Source: Rhizobium sp. SL42 (GTDB lineage: Bacteria > Pseudomonadota > Alphaproteobacteria > Rhizobiales > Rhizobiaceae). From it: DNA of 64,000 nucleotides. The notes under the pieces were generated by a model, which did not search any database, was not told where the DNA came from, and saw only the letters and a list, made by a program, of their open reading frames with translations. This document shows, in pieces, positions 1 through 9,311 of this stretch; position 1 is the first letter of the stretch, and each line of letters starts with the position of its first letter. The position numbers and the translations under genes were made by a program. The DNA lies in contig NZ_CP063397.1 of NCBI RefSeq assembly GCF_021729845.1, positions 1,378,001 to 1,442,000 of the forward strand, given 5' to 3'.

Positions 1-25
1 AGTCCTGGTCAACCTGAAGAGATAG
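1..25 (+). CDS. flgE: Flagellar hook protein FlgE, 3' end only
   Basis: Only the last codons lie in the window: reading from base 2 gives VLVNLKR followed by TAG at 23-25. An ending of the type LVNLKR is usual for hook proteins, and the gene sits directly upstream of flgK, where flgE is found in rhizobial flagellar clusters. The identification is by context plus this short tail, since the rest of the gene is outside the window. Confidence 0.6.
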
Positions 26-48
26 TCTGAAAAAGTTAGGGTAGCCTT

Positions 49-1506
49 ATGTCGCTTGCATCATCGCTTGGCACTGCTCAGGGAATCTTCCGGAACACGG
101 GGCAACAGACCTCCGTGCTCACGACGAACATCGCCAATGATGGAAACGAGAATTACGTAAGGCGCCAGGCTGTCGTCACCAACACCGTTTACGGTGCGAC
201 GATGGTCCAGAACGAACGTTCGCAGCAGATGGCTCTGCTGCGACAGTTCTCCAGCGCCACATCGCAGCAGAGTTCGCAAAGCACGCTGCTGGAAGGCCTG
301 GAAACGATCTCCAGCGCGCTCGGCGGCAACGATTACGAACTGTCGACATCCACTTATCTCGCAAACCTTCAGAGCAGCCTGCAGTCTTTCGCAGCCGCAC
401 CGGGCGAATATGCACTCGCCTCCACGGTGGTCACCGATGCGATCGACGTTGCCAATTCTCTGAACAATGCGACGGCATCGACCCAGCAGCTGCGCGCCGA
501 TACCGACGCCCAGATTGCCGAACAGGTCGAGAGCCTGAACAAGCTGCTGGCCGAGTTCAAGACGGTCAACGACTCGGTCATTCGCCTGACGGCAACCGGT
601 GGTGAGCCGAGCGACTACCTCGATCGCCGCGATACGCTGGTCAAGGAGATTTCCGGCATCGTTGGTGTCAGCATCAACATGCGCGAAAACAGCGACATGG
701 TGCTCTACACCTCGGACGGCACAACGCTGTTTGAAACCGACCCGCGCGAAGTCACCTTCGATCGCAAATACAATTACGACGCATCGGTCACCGGAAACTC
801 GATCTATATCGACGGCACGCCGGTCCGTGCGGGCGTCGGCGGCAATACCGACGGGCAAGGCACGCTGAGCGCGCTGGTCCAGCTGCGCGACGTCATTGCA
901 CCTACATTCCAGGTGCAGCTCGACGAAGTGGCGCGCGGCCTGATTGAGGCTTTTGCGGAAACCGATCCTTCGGGTGGGCAGCCGGATGCTCCGGGCCTGT
1001 TTACCTGGTCGGGTGGTACCACGCTGACATCCGGAACGGTCGAACCCGGTTTGGCCGCCAAGATTACCGTCAACGATGCCGTGCGTTCGGACGCCGGCGG
1101 CGATCCCACATTGATCCGCGATGGCGGCATCAACGGCACCGACTATGTTCACAACACGGCCGGCGCCTCGGGTTATACCGATCTGATCAATACCTATGTC
1201 GACGCAATGTCCGCCGACCGGGATTTTTCGGCGGATGCCGACCTGACCACGTCGACAAGCCTGCTGTCTTTTGCAAGCGACTCGATCGGCTGGCTTGAGG
1301 AATATCGTTCGACTGCCACTTCGGCAGGAGACAACAAGAGCGCGCTCTATGAGCGCACCTACCAGACATATTCGTCGAAAACGGCAGTCAGTCTCGACGA
1401 AGAACTTTCTCTGCTGCTCGATGTTGAGCAGTCCTACAAGGCCGCAGCCAAGCTCGTCTCGACAATTGACGAGATGCTGGAAGCCGTGCTGCAGATGGCG
1501 GGATAA
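49..1506 (+). CDS. flgK: Flagellar hook-associated protein 1 FlgK
   Basis: FlgK (485 aa) forms the first hook-filament junction ring outside the cell. The N-terminus (residues 3-40, with SSLGTAQ and TNIANDGNENYVRR) is the rod/hook-type amphipathic motif shared by axial flagellar proteins. The C-terminus (SVDEELSLLLDVEQSYKAA, then a heptad-like helix ending LEAVLQMAG) is the matching coiled-coil end. The middle is the variable exposed domain. There is no signal peptide, as expected for type III export. flgL follows after 6 nt, so the two are surely co-transcribed. Length is ordinary for rhizobial FlgK. Confidence 0.95.
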   Translation: MSLASSLGTAQGIFRNTGQQTSVLTTNIANDGNENYVRRQAVVTNTVYGATMVQNERSQQMALLRQFSSATSQQSSQSTLLEGLETISSALGGNDYELSTSTYLANLQSSLQSFAAAPGEYALASTVVTDAIDVANSLNNATASTQQLRADTDAQIAEQVESLNKLLAEFKTVNDSVIRLTATGGEPSDYLDRRDTLVKEISGIVGVSINMRENSDMVLYTSDGTTLFETDPREVTFDRKYNYDASVTGNSIYIDGTPVRAGVGGNTDGQGTLSALVQLRDVIAPTFQVQLDEVARGLIEAFAETDPSGGQPDAPGLFTWSGGTTLTSGTVEPGLAAKITVNDAVRSDAGGDPTLIRDGGINGTDYVHNTAGASGYTDLINTYVDAMSADRDFSADADLTTSTSLLSFASDSIGWLEEYRSTATSAGDNKSALYERTYQTYSSKTAVSLDEELSLLLDVEQSYKAAAKLVSTIDEMLEAVLQMAG

Positions 1507-1512
1507 TCCAGG

Positions 1513-2577
1513 ATGTCGACCTCGAGCGTATCGAATATCTCCATACAGACGTCCATGCGGCTGACCATCCGGCAGGCACAGACCGATCTGCTGCAGGCGC
1601 AGCAGGAGGTCAGCACCGGATATTTTGCCGATATCGGCGCCGAACTCGGCAGCAAGACATCGACGGTGGTCGATCTCAATCGCGAAAGCCTGCGCCTGTC
1701 CTCGATCCTGAGCAACAACAGCATCGCGACCCAGCGACTGTCTGCTTCGCAGGAGGCCCTGAGCCAGATTGCCAAGGCGGCCGAGGAAATGAACCAGTCG
1801 TTGATCACGATCTCGGGTTCGACCAATACCGATACGATCGGCACGACCATCGGCACGGTCAAGAGCTCGCTCGACACCATGACCGACATGGCCAACTCCT
1901 CGATCAACGGCGAGTTCCTGTTTTCAGGAATCAACACGGATGTGCAGCCGCTTGCCGATTATGACGAGACGTCGGCGGCGAAGCTGGCATTCGACAATGC
2001 CTTCACCAGCTACTTCGGTTTTGCGCCGACCAGCACGGCCGATACGGCGACGATCGTCGCCGAAGGCGGCGCGCCGAGCATGGAAGACTTCATCGCCAAC
2101 GTCCTGGAGCCGATGTATTCCGGCGCCGACTGGACGACGGACTGGTCGAGTGCCTCCGACGAGGTCATGACGAGCCGGATTACCCAGTCGGAAACGGTCA
2201 ACACTTCGGCATCCGCCAACGAAAACGGTTTCCGCTACTTCGCGCTCGCCGGGGTCATAACCCAGGAACTGATGAATATAGGCGCGCCGGCCGATGCGGT
2301 CACCGTGGCGATCAATTCGGCGATCGACTACACTGGCAAGGCCATCAGCGGCATCAACAAAACCAGATCTGAGCTTGGTCTTTCGGAAAACCGGATCGAA
2401 AAGGCCGATGCCTCGCTGCAGATCCAGGTCGATATCATCGAGACAAGTCTGTCCAGCAAGATCGAAGTCGATGCCTACGAAGCGTCGACGAAGGTCAATA
2501 GTCTTCTGGCGATGGTTGAGGCGTCCTACACGCTGACAGCCAAGATCCAGGCGCTGAGTCTCGTAAATTACCTTTGA
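1513..2577 (+). CDS. flgL: Flagellar hook-associated protein 3 FlgL
   Basis: FlgL (354 aa) is the second junction protein between hook and filament. Its N-terminal helix (residues about 1-60, VSNISIQTSMRLTIRQAQ) and C-terminal helix (KVNSLLAMVEASYTLTAKIQ ending LVNYL) are the flagellin-like coiled-coil ends; the central 200 residues are variable. It lies immediately after flgK and before flaF, the order typical of alphaproteobacteria, and is exported by the flagellar type III apparatus encoded downstream (FlhA, FliQ, FliR). Confidence 0.94.
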   Translation: MSTSSVSNISIQTSMRLTIRQAQTDLLQAQQEVSTGYFADIGAELGSKTSTVVDLNRESLRLSSILSNNSIATQRLSASQEALSQIAKAAEEMNQSLITISGSTNTDTIGTTIGTVKSSLDTMTDMANSSINGEFLFSGINTDVQPLADYDETSAAKLAFDNAFTSYFGFAPTSTADTATIVAEGGAPSMEDFIANVLEPMYSGADWTTDWSSASDEVMTSRITQSETVNTSASANENGFRYFALAGVITQELMNIGAPADAVTVAINSAIDYTGKAISGINKTRSELGLSENRIEKADASLQIQVDIIETSLSSKIEVDAYEASTKVNSLLAMVEASYTLTAKIQALSLVNYL

Positions 2578-2614
2578 TGATCAAAGGGACTGAGTAAAAC
2601 TGAAGGGCAAATGA

Positions 2615-2962
2615 ATGTACCAGTTTTCATACGCCGAAATCATGGAAGATGGGGTGGCCGACGCGAAGGATCGCGAGCGTCAGGCCCTGGATCGGACGAT
2701 TGATTTGCTGCGGGCGGCTGCACTCAAGGCCAGCTATTCGCGCGAGGCGATTGAAGCGCTTTACTACACCCGACGGGTCTGGGTCCGCTTCATTGAGGAC
2801 CTGCAGCATCCCGAAAATCAGCTGGCTGTCGAAGTTCGCGCCAATCTGATCTCCATCGCGATTTGGATTTTGAAGGAATGCGACCGGATACGGAAGCGCC
2901 AGTCAGACAATTTCCAGGGCATCATAGACGTGACAACCATCATTAGGGATGGACTTAAATGA
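2615..2962 (+). CDS. flaF: Flagellar biosynthesis regulator FlaF
   Basis: FlaF (115 aa) is an alphaproteobacterial cytoplasmic protein needed for flagellin production, working opposite FlbT. The start [11 protein letters not shown] and the internal segment [21 protein letters not shown] match the family pattern, and the length is standard. The start is the ATG at 2615 behind a GAAGGG ribosome-binding site; an earlier ATG at 2611 is out of frame. The stop overlaps the flbT start as ATGA at 2959-2962, implying translational coupling. Confidence 0.92.
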   Translation: MYQFSYAEIMEDGVADAKDRERQALDRTIDLLRAAALKASYSREAIEALYYTRRVWVRFIEDLQHPENQLAVEVRANLISIAIWILKECDRIRKRQSDNFQGIIDVTTIIRDGLK

Positions 2963-3408
2963 AGAGCACTTTGCGCATCTCGCTCAAGTCGGGCGAACGG
3001 ATCTTTATCAACGGAGCGGTTCTTCGCGTCGACCGCAAGGTTGCTTTGGAATTCCTCAACGACGTGACCTTCCTCCTGGAAAATCACGTTCTCCAGCCCG
3101 ACCAGGCCACCACACCTCTGCGTCAGCTCTATTTCATTGCGCAGATGATGCTGATCAATCCGGAGGGTCGCGAACAGTCGATGGCGATGTTCCGCAAGTC
3201 CATCATCATGCTTCTGAACTGCTTCCAGAACGAAGAAATTCTCGCCGAACTGAAGCGTGTCGACGCCATGGTCTCGTCCGGGCGGGCCTTCGATGCACTG
3301 AAGGCCATTCGTTCGCTTTATGCGGTCGAGGACCGGATTTTGAACAGCGATGAGATGAGCCCGGCGACGATCGAACAGATTCGCAAGGAGATCGCGCCAT
3401 GGCGGTAG
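2959..3408 (+). CDS. flbT: Flagellin mRNA repressor FlbT
   Basis: FlbT (149 aa) is a post-transcriptional regulator that binds the flagellin mRNA leader and lowers its stability until the hook is complete (shown for the family in Caulobacter). Family features seen here are [20 protein letters not shown] at the N-terminus and [12 protein letters not shown] in the middle. It is coupled to flaF by an ATGA overlap and overlaps the start of flgD by 10 nt, placing it in the same transcript. Confidence 0.93.
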   Translation: MKSTLRISLKSGERIFINGAVLRVDRKVALEFLNDVTFLLENHVLQPDQATTPLRQLYFIAQMMLINPEGREQSMAMFRKSIIMLLNCFQNEEILAELKRVDAMVSSGRAFDALKAIRSLYAVEDRILNSDEMSPATIEQIRKEIAPWR

Positions 3409-3869
3409 ACGCAGTCACGAGTACGACCAGCACCACGTCGACAACGACGACCAACAACTCGGCTTCCAGCGCTTCGGCGTCCGCCTCGCTGGACTACGAG
3501 AGTTTCCTGAAGCTCCTGATCGCGCAGATGCAGAACCAGGATCCGACGGATCCGATGGATGCCAGCGAGCAGATCTCGCAGCTGGCCACCTTCTCGCAGG
3601 TCGAGCAGACGATCCAGACCAACTCGAATCTCGAGACCCTGATCACCGGCAACGCCCTGACCAACGCCTCGAACTATATCGGCAAGACCATCACCAGCGC
3701 TGACGAGAAGACGACCGGTGTCATCGAATCGGTCCGCGTCTATTCCGATACCATGGTTGCCACCACCACAGACGGTGACGAGATCCCGATCACGGTCGGC
3801 GTTCGTGTCGGTGAGCCGCCTGCGGCGGACACGGATACGGACACCGATACCGAGACGAGCGAGACCTAA
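3399..3869 (+). CDS. flgD: Flagellar hook assembly protein FlgD
   Basis: FlgD (156 aa) is the scaffold cap that guides polymerisation of FlgE during hook growth and is later discarded. The N-terminal core holds the family signature: [19 protein letters not shown] at about residues 30-48, then [19 protein letters not shown]. This form is short, ending in a low-complexity Asp/Thr tail ([10 protein letters not shown]) instead of the longer FlnD/Tudor-like C-terminal domains of enteric FlgD; short forms are usual in rhizobia. The start overlaps the end of flbT. Confidence 0.93.
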   Translation: MAVDAVTSTTSTTSTTTTNNSASSASASASLDYESFLKLLIAQMQNQDPTDPMDASEQISQLATFSQVEQTIQTNSNLETLITGNALTNASNYIGKTITSADEKTTGVIESVRVYSDTMVATTTDGDEIPITVGVRVGEPPAADTDTDTDTETSET

Positions 3870-3927
3870 AATGCTAAGCCTTCCGGAGTGGAGGGCCTGA
3901 TTCGCCGCTCCGGAAGGACACCGTCTC

Positions 3928-4194
3928 ATGAATGAGGCTGACGCACTCGACATAATGCAGGCTGCCATCTGGACCATCCTGATGGCGTCCGGACCCGCCG
4001 TGGCCGCCGGCATGATTGTCGGCGTGGTCATCGCGCTGATCCAGGCGCTGACCCAGGTCCAGGAAATGACCCTGACCTTCGTCCCGAAGATCCTGGCTAT
4101 CCTGATCACCATCGGGATCACCGCCCCGTTTGCCGGTGCGCAGATTTCCCTTTTTGCCAATATGGTTTTTTCCCGCGTTCAATCGGGTTTCTGA
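3928..4194 (+). CDS. fliQ: Flagellar export gate protein FliQ
   Basis: FliQ (88 aa) is a small inner-membrane subunit of the flagellar type III export gate, assembled with FliP and FliR. Two membrane segments are visible (residues about 13-38 and 50-75), and the stretch ALIQALTQVQEMTLTFVPK between them is the hallmark of FliQ. It sits between flgD and flhA. FliP is not in this window and is presumably encoded further upstream. Confidence 0.94.
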   Translation: MNEADALDIMQAAIWTILMASGPAVAAGMIVGVVIALIQALTQVQEMTLTFVPKILAILITIGITAPFAGAQISLFANMVFSRVQSGF

Positions 4195-4319
4195 TCGGAC
4201 CGCGGAAACATCCGACCGCTTCCTGACACCCTCGCGCAAGCTTCGCCTTCTATGTCTGTTCCCGATACTGCTCGAAGCCTTGGCTTCGGGATGACTTCTC
4301 ATGAAGAGATGGAACGAAC

Positions 4320-6407
4320 ATGGCGCAACCTCCCGCACTCGTAATCCCGAAGGTCAGTCCGAGCGGACGCGATATCGGATTTGCCCTTGGCATCGTTCTT
4401 ATTCTCGGCATTCTCTTTCTGCCGATCCCGCCTTTCCTGATCGACATGGGACTGGCCTTCTCGATCGCCTTTTCCGTGCTGATCCTGATGGTCTCGCTGT
4501 GGATCCAGCGTCCACTTGATTTCTCGTCCTTCCCGACCATCCTTCTGATCGCAACCATGATCCGCCTGTCGCTGAACATCGCGACGACGCGCGTGATCCT
4601 GTCGCATGGCCACGAGGGGCACGGCGCTGCCGGCGGCGTTATCGCCGGCTTTTCCAATCTCGTCATGGGCGGCGACTTCGTCATCGGTCTGATCGTCTTC
4701 ATGATCCTGATCACGGTCAATTTCATCGTCATCACCAAGGGTGCCACCCGTATCGCGGAAGTCGGCGCCCGCTTCACCCTCGATGCCATCCCCGGCAAGC
4801 AGATGTCGATCGACGCCGACCTCTCCGCCGGCATCATCGACGAGAAGGAAGCCCAGCATCGCCGCAAGGAACTGGAGCAGGAAAGCTCCTTCTTCGGTGC
4901 CATGGACGGTGCCTCGAAATTCGTTCGCGGTGACGCTATCGCCGGCCTCATCATCACCGGCATCAACGTTTTCGGCGGCATCATCATCGGTTACTTCCGC
5001 CACGGCATGGAAATCGGCGAAGCCGCCGACGTCTTCGTCAAGCTGTCGGTCGGCGACGGTATCGTCTCGCAGGTTCCGGCCCTGATCGTTTCGCTGGCAG
5101 CGGGCCTGCTCGTCTCGCGCGGCGGCACGCCTGGCTCGACTGACCAAGCGGTTGTCAACCAGCTGAGCGGCTATCCCCGCGCTCTGTCGGTTGCCGCCTC
5201 GCTGATGTGCGCACTCGCCCTCGTTCCGGGCCTCCCCTTTGTGCCGTTCATGGCGCTTGGCGGCATGATGGCCTTTGGTGCCTGGTTCATTCCGCGTCAG
5301 GTGGAAGCCGAAAATAAGGTCAAGCGCGACCAGGAAGAAAAGAAGGTCATCCAGAACAAGGAAGCTGAAAAGGACTCGGTCAAGTCTGTCCTCAAGACTG
5401 CGGAGATCGAGCTTGCGCTTGGCAAGCTGGTTTCGACCCGTCTTCTCGGCGCCCACCAGGAGCTGGCGTTCCGCGTCGGCAAGATGCGCAAGAAGTTCGC
5501 CAGCCAGTACGGCTTCGTCGTACCGGAGATCAAGGTGACCGACGACATTGCCATTCAGGACAAGTCCTACCAGATCCGCATCCATGGGACGACGATCGCC
5601 TCGAACGCGCTGCGTGTCGGCGAAGTGCTTGTTGTCACGGGTTCAGGACGCAAGCCCAAGGTCCCCGGCGACGAGATTCGCGAACCCGCTTTCGGCATGC
5701 CGGCGGTCTCCGTCCTGGAAACATTCACCGAGGAACTGAAACGCGAAGGCTTCCACCCGATCGACAACGTCTCTGTCGTGCTCACCCATGTCAGCGAAGT
5801 CATCCGCAACAACCTGCCGCAGCTTCTCTCCTACAAGGACGTCAAGATCCTCATCGATCGCCTCGATCCGGAATACAAGAAGCTGGCCGATGAAATCTGC
5901 TCGTCGCACATGTCCTATTCGGGCCTGCAGGCGGTGTTGAAGCTTTTGCTCGCCGAGCGCGTCTCGATCCGCAACCTGCATCTGATCCTTGAAGCCGTGG
6001 CGGAACTTGCGCCGCATGTGCGCAAGACAGAACAGATCGTCGAGCATGTTCGGGTCCGCATGGCCCAGCAGCTCTGCGGCGACCTGACCGACAACGGTGT
6101 CCTGCGCGTGCTGCGCCTGGGCTCGAAATGGGACCTCGTCTTCCACCAGGCCCTGAAGCGCGATGCCAAGGGCGAAGTCGTCGAATTCGACATCGATCCG
6201 CGCAGCCTCGAAGAGTTCAGCGAGCAGGCGAGCCAGGTTATCCGCGACTTTATGGACCGCGGGCTGCCTTTCGTGCTTGTCACCTCGCCGGAAACACGGT
6301 CCTATGTGCGCATGATTATCGAACGCTTGTTCGCCACGCTGCCGGTTTTGTCTCACGTCGAACTGGCCAAGGGCATCGAGATTAAGATCCTGGGCTCCAT
6401 TTCATGA
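4320..6407 (+). CDS. flhA: Flagellar type III export protein FlhA
   Basis: FlhA (695 aa) is the large export-gate subunit. Residues 1 to about 330 hold about eight membrane helices and the FHIPEP-family signature [19 protein letters not shown] near residue 155. The C-terminal half is the cytoplasmic docking domain for chaperone-substrate complexes. The length is typical. The start at 4320 follows a GAAGAGATGGAAC purine-rich stretch. Its stop codon overlaps fliR (ATGA at 6404), so the two are translated together. Confidence 0.96.
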   Translation: MAQPPALVIPKVSPSGRDIGFALGIVLILGILFLPIPPFLIDMGLAFSIAFSVLILMVSLWIQRPLDFSSFPTILLIATMIRLSLNIATTRVILSHGHEGHGAAGGVIAGFSNLVMGGDFVIGLIVFMILITVNFIVITKGATRIAEVGARFTLDAIPGKQMSIDADLSAGIIDEKEAQHRRKELEQESSFFGAMDGASKFVRGDAIAGLIITGINVFGGIIIGYFRHGMEIGEAADVFVKLSVGDGIVSQVPALIVSLAAGLLVSRGGTPGSTDQAVVNQLSGYPRALSVAASLMCALALVPGLPFVPFMALGGMMAFGAWFIPRQVEAENKVKRDQEEKKVIQNKEAEKDSVKSVLKTAEIELALGKLVSTRLLGAHQELAFRVGKMRKKFASQYGFVVPEIKVTDDIAIQDKSYQIRIHGTTIASNALRVGEVLVVTGSGRKPKVPGDEIREPAFGMPAVSVLETFTEELKREGFHPIDNVSVVLTHVSEVIRNNLPQLLSYKDVKILIDRLDPEYKKLADEICSSHMSYSGLQAVLKLLLAERVSIRNLHLILEAVAELAPHVRKTEQIVEHVRVRMAQQLCGDLTDNGVLRVLRLGSKWDLVFHQALKRDAKGEVVEFDIDPRSLEEFSEQASQVIRDFMDRGLPFVLVTSPETRSYVRMIIERLFATLPVLSHVELAKGIEIKILGSIS

Positions 6408-7153
6408 TAACAGACCCGGAAGGGACCGTTCTCGCACTCTTTGCGGTCTTCTGCCGCATTGGCGCCTGCATGATGACCTTGCCGGGTTTTTCCTCCGCGC
6501 GCATTTCGATGACGATCCGGGTGTTGTTGTCGGTCTCGATGTCTCTGGCCTTGCTGCCGATCCTCTTCGACACGGTCTATCCGCGTGTTTCCGGCGGCGG
6601 ATATACCTACATCCAGCTGATTGTCGCCGAAGTGCTGATCGGCTCGATGTATGGCCTCGTCCCGAGGCTCTATGTGCTCGGCCTGCAGTTTGCCGGATCG
6701 GCGACATCCATGGCCATCGGCTTCAATTCGCCGGGTGCGGCCGACGTCATCGAAGATACGAGCGAAAACCAGCTGACGAACCTGATCAGCTTCGGCGGTC
6801 TGCTGCTTCTTTTCATGCTGGACTTCCACCATGTGGTCTTCCGCGCCCTAGTCGAATCTTATTCGGTGATGCCGCTGGGCGGCTTTCCCGATAGCCAGAA
6901 GATGTTGATCACGCTGAGCGATACGCTGTCCAAGACCTTCATGCTGATGCTGCGACTGGCCAGCCCGTTCATCATCTTCGGTCTGATGTTCAACGTGGGC
7001 GTCGGCCTGGTGAACAAGCTCGCGCCGCAGATCCCGATCTTCTACATTTCCACGCCTTACCTGCTGATTGGCGGACTGCTGCTGGTCTATTTCTCCATCG
7101 CTGCGATGGTCATGCAGTTCGCCCAGTCCTTCCCAATGATCTTCGACTTCTAG
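6404..7153 (+). CDS. fliR: Flagellar export gate protein FliR
   Basis: FliR (249 aa) is an inner-membrane export-gate subunit. It is hydrophobic throughout with about six membrane segments; family residues include [18 protein letters not shown] near the N-terminus and a [15 protein letters not shown] segment in the middle. It is coupled to flhA by an ATGA overlap. The gene downstream begins 22 nt after the stop, so transcription probably continues. Confidence 0.94.
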   Translation: MITDPEGTVLALFAVFCRIGACMMTLPGFSSARISMTIRVLLSVSMSLALLPILFDTVYPRVSGGGYTYIQLIVAEVLIGSMYGLVPRLYVLGLQFAGSATSMAIGFNSPGAADVIEDTSENQLTNLISFGGLLLLFMLDFHHVVFRALVESYSVMPLGGFPDSQKMLITLSDTLSKTFMLMLRLASPFIIFGLMFNVGVGLVNKLAPQIPIFYISTPYLLIGGLLLVYFSIAAMVMQFAQSFPMIFDF

Positions 7154-7175
7154 GCAGCGCCTGAGGACCACTGAA

Positions 7176-7586
7176 ATGGGACCGAAAAAACAGTCCGAAA
7201 AGCTGAAGCGCCTTGTCGCCGTGCAGCGCCACATGGAACGCATGGCGGAGAGCGACCTGAGCACGACTGCCAAACGCATCGAGGAAAACACGGTCTCCAT
7301 GGATGCGGTGATGGATGCGATCGGTTCGCTGGAGCCGGTGCATCGCCTGTTTGCGCAGAACTATGCCGACCGCTTCGATCGCCTGTCGAACACGGACAAG
7401 CAGCTCCACGGCCTGCAGCAGGTCCAGGAGATGAAGGTCATGCGTGAACGCGCCAAAGGCGACCGGCTGGAGGAGAACATGAAGGAAGCCCGTGACCACG
7501 AAGATCGCGAGGCAGACGACAATTCCATCTATGACCTGATCGACATGCAGTTCGCCACACCAGCCTCCAGCAAGCTTCACGAGTGA
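7176..7586 (+). CDS. Coiled-coil flagellar-cluster protein, FliJ-like
   Basis: This 136-aa protein is cytoplasmic, strongly charged and almost wholly helical, with heptad-like patterns between residues 5 and 110 and no membrane segment. Its position directly after fliR, size close to FliJ (about 147 aa) and N-terminal helix KLKRLVAVQRHMERMAESDL suggest a FliJ-like export chaperone or ATPase-ring stalk protein. That role is inferred from shape and neighbours; I do not recognise a diagnostic FliJ residue pattern. The start ATG at 7176 has only a weak purine-rich site upstream (GAGGACCACTGAA). Confidence 0.75.
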   Translation: MGPKKQSEKLKRLVAVQRHMERMAESDLSTTAKRIEENTVSMDAVMDAIGSLEPVHRLFAQNYADRFDRLSNTDKQLHGLQQVQEMKVMRERAKGDRLEENMKEARDHEDREADDNSIYDLIDMQFATPASSKLHE

Positions 7587-7619
7587 TAGTCGCCCCGAAC
7601 ACATATCGAGGATGTCATC

Positions 7620-8177
7620 GTGGCCATTTCCCCTCCGAGCGATCTCGTGCTGGACGTTGTCCGCGCGGCTGATCCGTCGCAAGTTGCTGCAGCGCAGGAA
7701 AAGCTGAAGACAAACCGTGCGAATTTCCTGGCGACCAGCCTGGCCGAAAAGGGCGCAGGTTTCGGAAACGCTGTCGAGATCCTGAACAAGGCCAGCGCGG
7801 CCGACGCCCGCGCAACCGCCGCAGACAAGGCCGAGAGCAGCGAGCCGCCGAAGGTCTACCGTGACTTCGAGGCGGTCTACCTGACCAATTTCGTCCAGTC
7901 GATGCTGCCGGATGACAGCGAGGAAGTCTATGGCAAGGGCAACGCCGGTGAGATGTGGAAGAGCATGATGGCCGAACAGATGGGTTCGGTGATCGCGGAT
8001 TCCGGTGGCATCGGCATCGCTCAGCAGATGTATAACGAAGCCCTGGCCCGCACCCGTGGTCAGGATACCGCCAATGCCAAGACGGACGAGGGAGATCGGA
8101 GCCGGGCCCTGAGCTGGGTGACCGATCTGGAGCGGCGCACGCTCGGCGCATCCGCTGAAACGAAGTCCGCACAATAA
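7620..8177 (+). CDS. Rod-binding protein, FlgJ N-domain / CheL-like
   Basis: A 185-aa protein with the rod-binding domain found at the N-terminus of enterobacterial FlgJ and as a stand-alone protein (often annotated CheL) in alphaproteobacteria. Diagnostic stretch: YRDFEAVYLTNFVQSMLP (about residues 80-97) then GEMWKSMMAEQMGSVIADSG and GIGIAQQM. It lacks the muramidase domain of full FlgJ, so it probably only caps or chaperones rod assembly in the periplasm. It starts with GTG at 7620 behind CGAGG. It lies between the FliJ-like and FlgN-like genes. Confidence 0.85.
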   Translation: MAISPPSDLVLDVVRAADPSQVAAAQEKLKTNRANFLATSLAEKGAGFGNAVEILNKASAADARATAADKAESSEPPKVYRDFEAVYLTNFVQSMLPDDSEEVYGKGNAGEMWKSMMAEQMGSVIADSGGIGIAQQMYNEALARTRGQDTANAKTDEGDRSRALSWVTDLERRTLGASAETKSAQ

Positions 8178-8198
8178 TTAGAATACTTTTGAGGTGAC

Positions 8199-8570
8199 AT
8201 GATGGAAGTTGTTTCGAGCGAATACCGTGTGAAGACGGTTCTTGGTCGTCTGGAACGCATTATCGACAATGAAAACGAGCGGATCGGCAAGGATCGCGAA
8301 TTCGATTTCAAGGTGTCGAATGCCCACAAGAGCCGTTGCCTCTATGAACTGACCATGCTGTTCAGAGAGACGGATCCGCGCGAAATCGCCGTCAACTATG
8401 TCGAGCAGATGCATTCGCTGAAGAAGAAGCTCGCCCTCAACATTCGCCGCGTCGAAGCCCATATGAATGCCGTGCGCGCCGTGGCCGATCTCCTGAAGAA
8501 TGCCGTGCGCGACGCCGATGGCGACGGCACCTATTCCCAGGAACAGTTCCTTCTGCATAGCGAGTTCTGA
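8199..8570 (+). CDS. Flagellar-cluster protein, FlgN-like chaperone candidate
   Basis: A 123-aa soluble helical protein. The pattern RLERIIDNENERIGKDREF followed by a second long helix (LKKKLALNIRRVEAHMNAVR) resembles FlgN-type export chaperones, which keep FlgK and FlgL export-competent. The call rests on this pattern and on its place in the flagellar cluster. Two adjacent ATG codons (8199 and 8202) follow a GAGGTGAC site; either could be used. The stop overlaps the next start (TGATG at 8568-8572). Confidence 0.75.
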   Translation: MMEVVSSEYRVKTVLGRLERIIDNENERIGKDREFDFKVSNAHKSRCLYELTMLFRETDPREIAVNYVEQMHSLKKKLALNIRRVEAHMNAVRAVADLLKNAVRDADGDGTYSQEQFLLHSEF

Positions 8571-9112
8571 TGGGAAAGATTCTGGCCGTTGGTCTGTGGG
8601 TCTGCATCGTCACGCTCGGCGCCGTCTACGGTGCCATCAGCCTGGCGACGGCTCCGGCTGGCCCCAGCGCAGACGAGGAAAAGAAGGCCGCACTTGAACT
8701 GGTCAAGGGCGAGCCGATCACCATTCCGGTCATTTCGGAAGGCGGCGTGTCGGGTTACTTCCTCACCCGCGTGTCCTTCATGATGGACAAGGCGAAGATC
8801 ACCGGCGTCGAACTGCCGATGACCGAGCTGATGACCGATGAGTTGTTCACCCTGCTGATCGGCAACAAGATGGTCGATCTTGCTAATACCAAGGGATTTG
8901 ACGTCGCTGTCTTCCGCGAGAAGATCAAGACCGACATGAATGCCCATCTCGGCGAGGGCTTTGTCAGCCAGGTCCTCATCGAACAGCTTGACTACGTCTC
9001 CAAGGAGGTTGCCCGCAAGGCAGCCGATGGCGACAGCCGCGGTCCTCTGGACGCGACCGTGATCGTCGAAGGCGAAAAGGTCGAGGAGCCGGCGGCAGGT
9101 TCGGGCCACTGA
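8570..9112 (+). CDS. Single-pass membrane protein, FliL-like candidate
   Basis: A 180-aa protein with one N-terminal membrane anchor (residues 3-25, ILAVGLWVCIVTLGAVYGAI) and a periplasmic domain. The domain order (anchor, acidic linker, a beta-rich segment GYFLTRVSFMMD, then a helix-rich end FREKIKTDMNAHLGEGFVSQV) resembles FliL, which associates with stators and basal body. I treat this as a FliL-like candidate only: FliL is normally encoded elsewhere in rhizobia. It is translationally coupled to the FlgN-like gene, and a strong terminator follows 34 nt after its stop. Confidence 0.7.
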   Translation: MGKILAVGLWVCIVTLGAVYGAISLATAPAGPSADEEKKAALELVKGEPITIPVISEGGVSGYFLTRVSFMMDKAKITGVELPMTELMTDELFTLLIGNKMVDLANTKGFDVAVFREKIKTDMNAHLGEGFVSQVLIEQLDYVSKEVARKAADGDSRGPLDATVIVEGEKVEEPAAGSGH

Positions 9113-9146
9113 GCCACCCGCTCGCGCAAAATACACAGCTTGAAGA

Positions 9147-9178
9147 CAGGAGGGCAATGCGGATTGCCCTCCTGTTTT
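9147..9178 (+). terminator. Rho-independent terminator of the flagellar operon
   Basis: A perfect 12-bp stem (CAGGAGGGCAAT at 9147-9158 with ATTGCCCTCCTG at 9163-9174), loop GCGG, then TTTT. It lies 34 nt after the last flagellar-cluster gene and before folD. Confidence 0.92.
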
Positions 9179-9311
9179 GCATCGCGCGAACCGAACTCGT
9201 TGCCGCAACTCTTGCAAAATGCCGCAATTTGACAGCATAGGACGGAGACAGGCCAACGCCATCGTCCCGAGCGCGCTAGCCTGTCGGAAAAGCGATGGAG
9301 GACCGGATACA

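Noticed and set aside
61..1152. Long open frame on the minus strand inside flgK
   Set aside because: It lies opposite a clear FlgK coding sequence, has a composition typical of antisense GC-rich frames and no recognisable domain.
9177..9311. N-terminal extension of FolD
   Set aside because: It lacks similarity to FolD, and a GTG with a good ribosome-binding site at 9312 gives the normal length.
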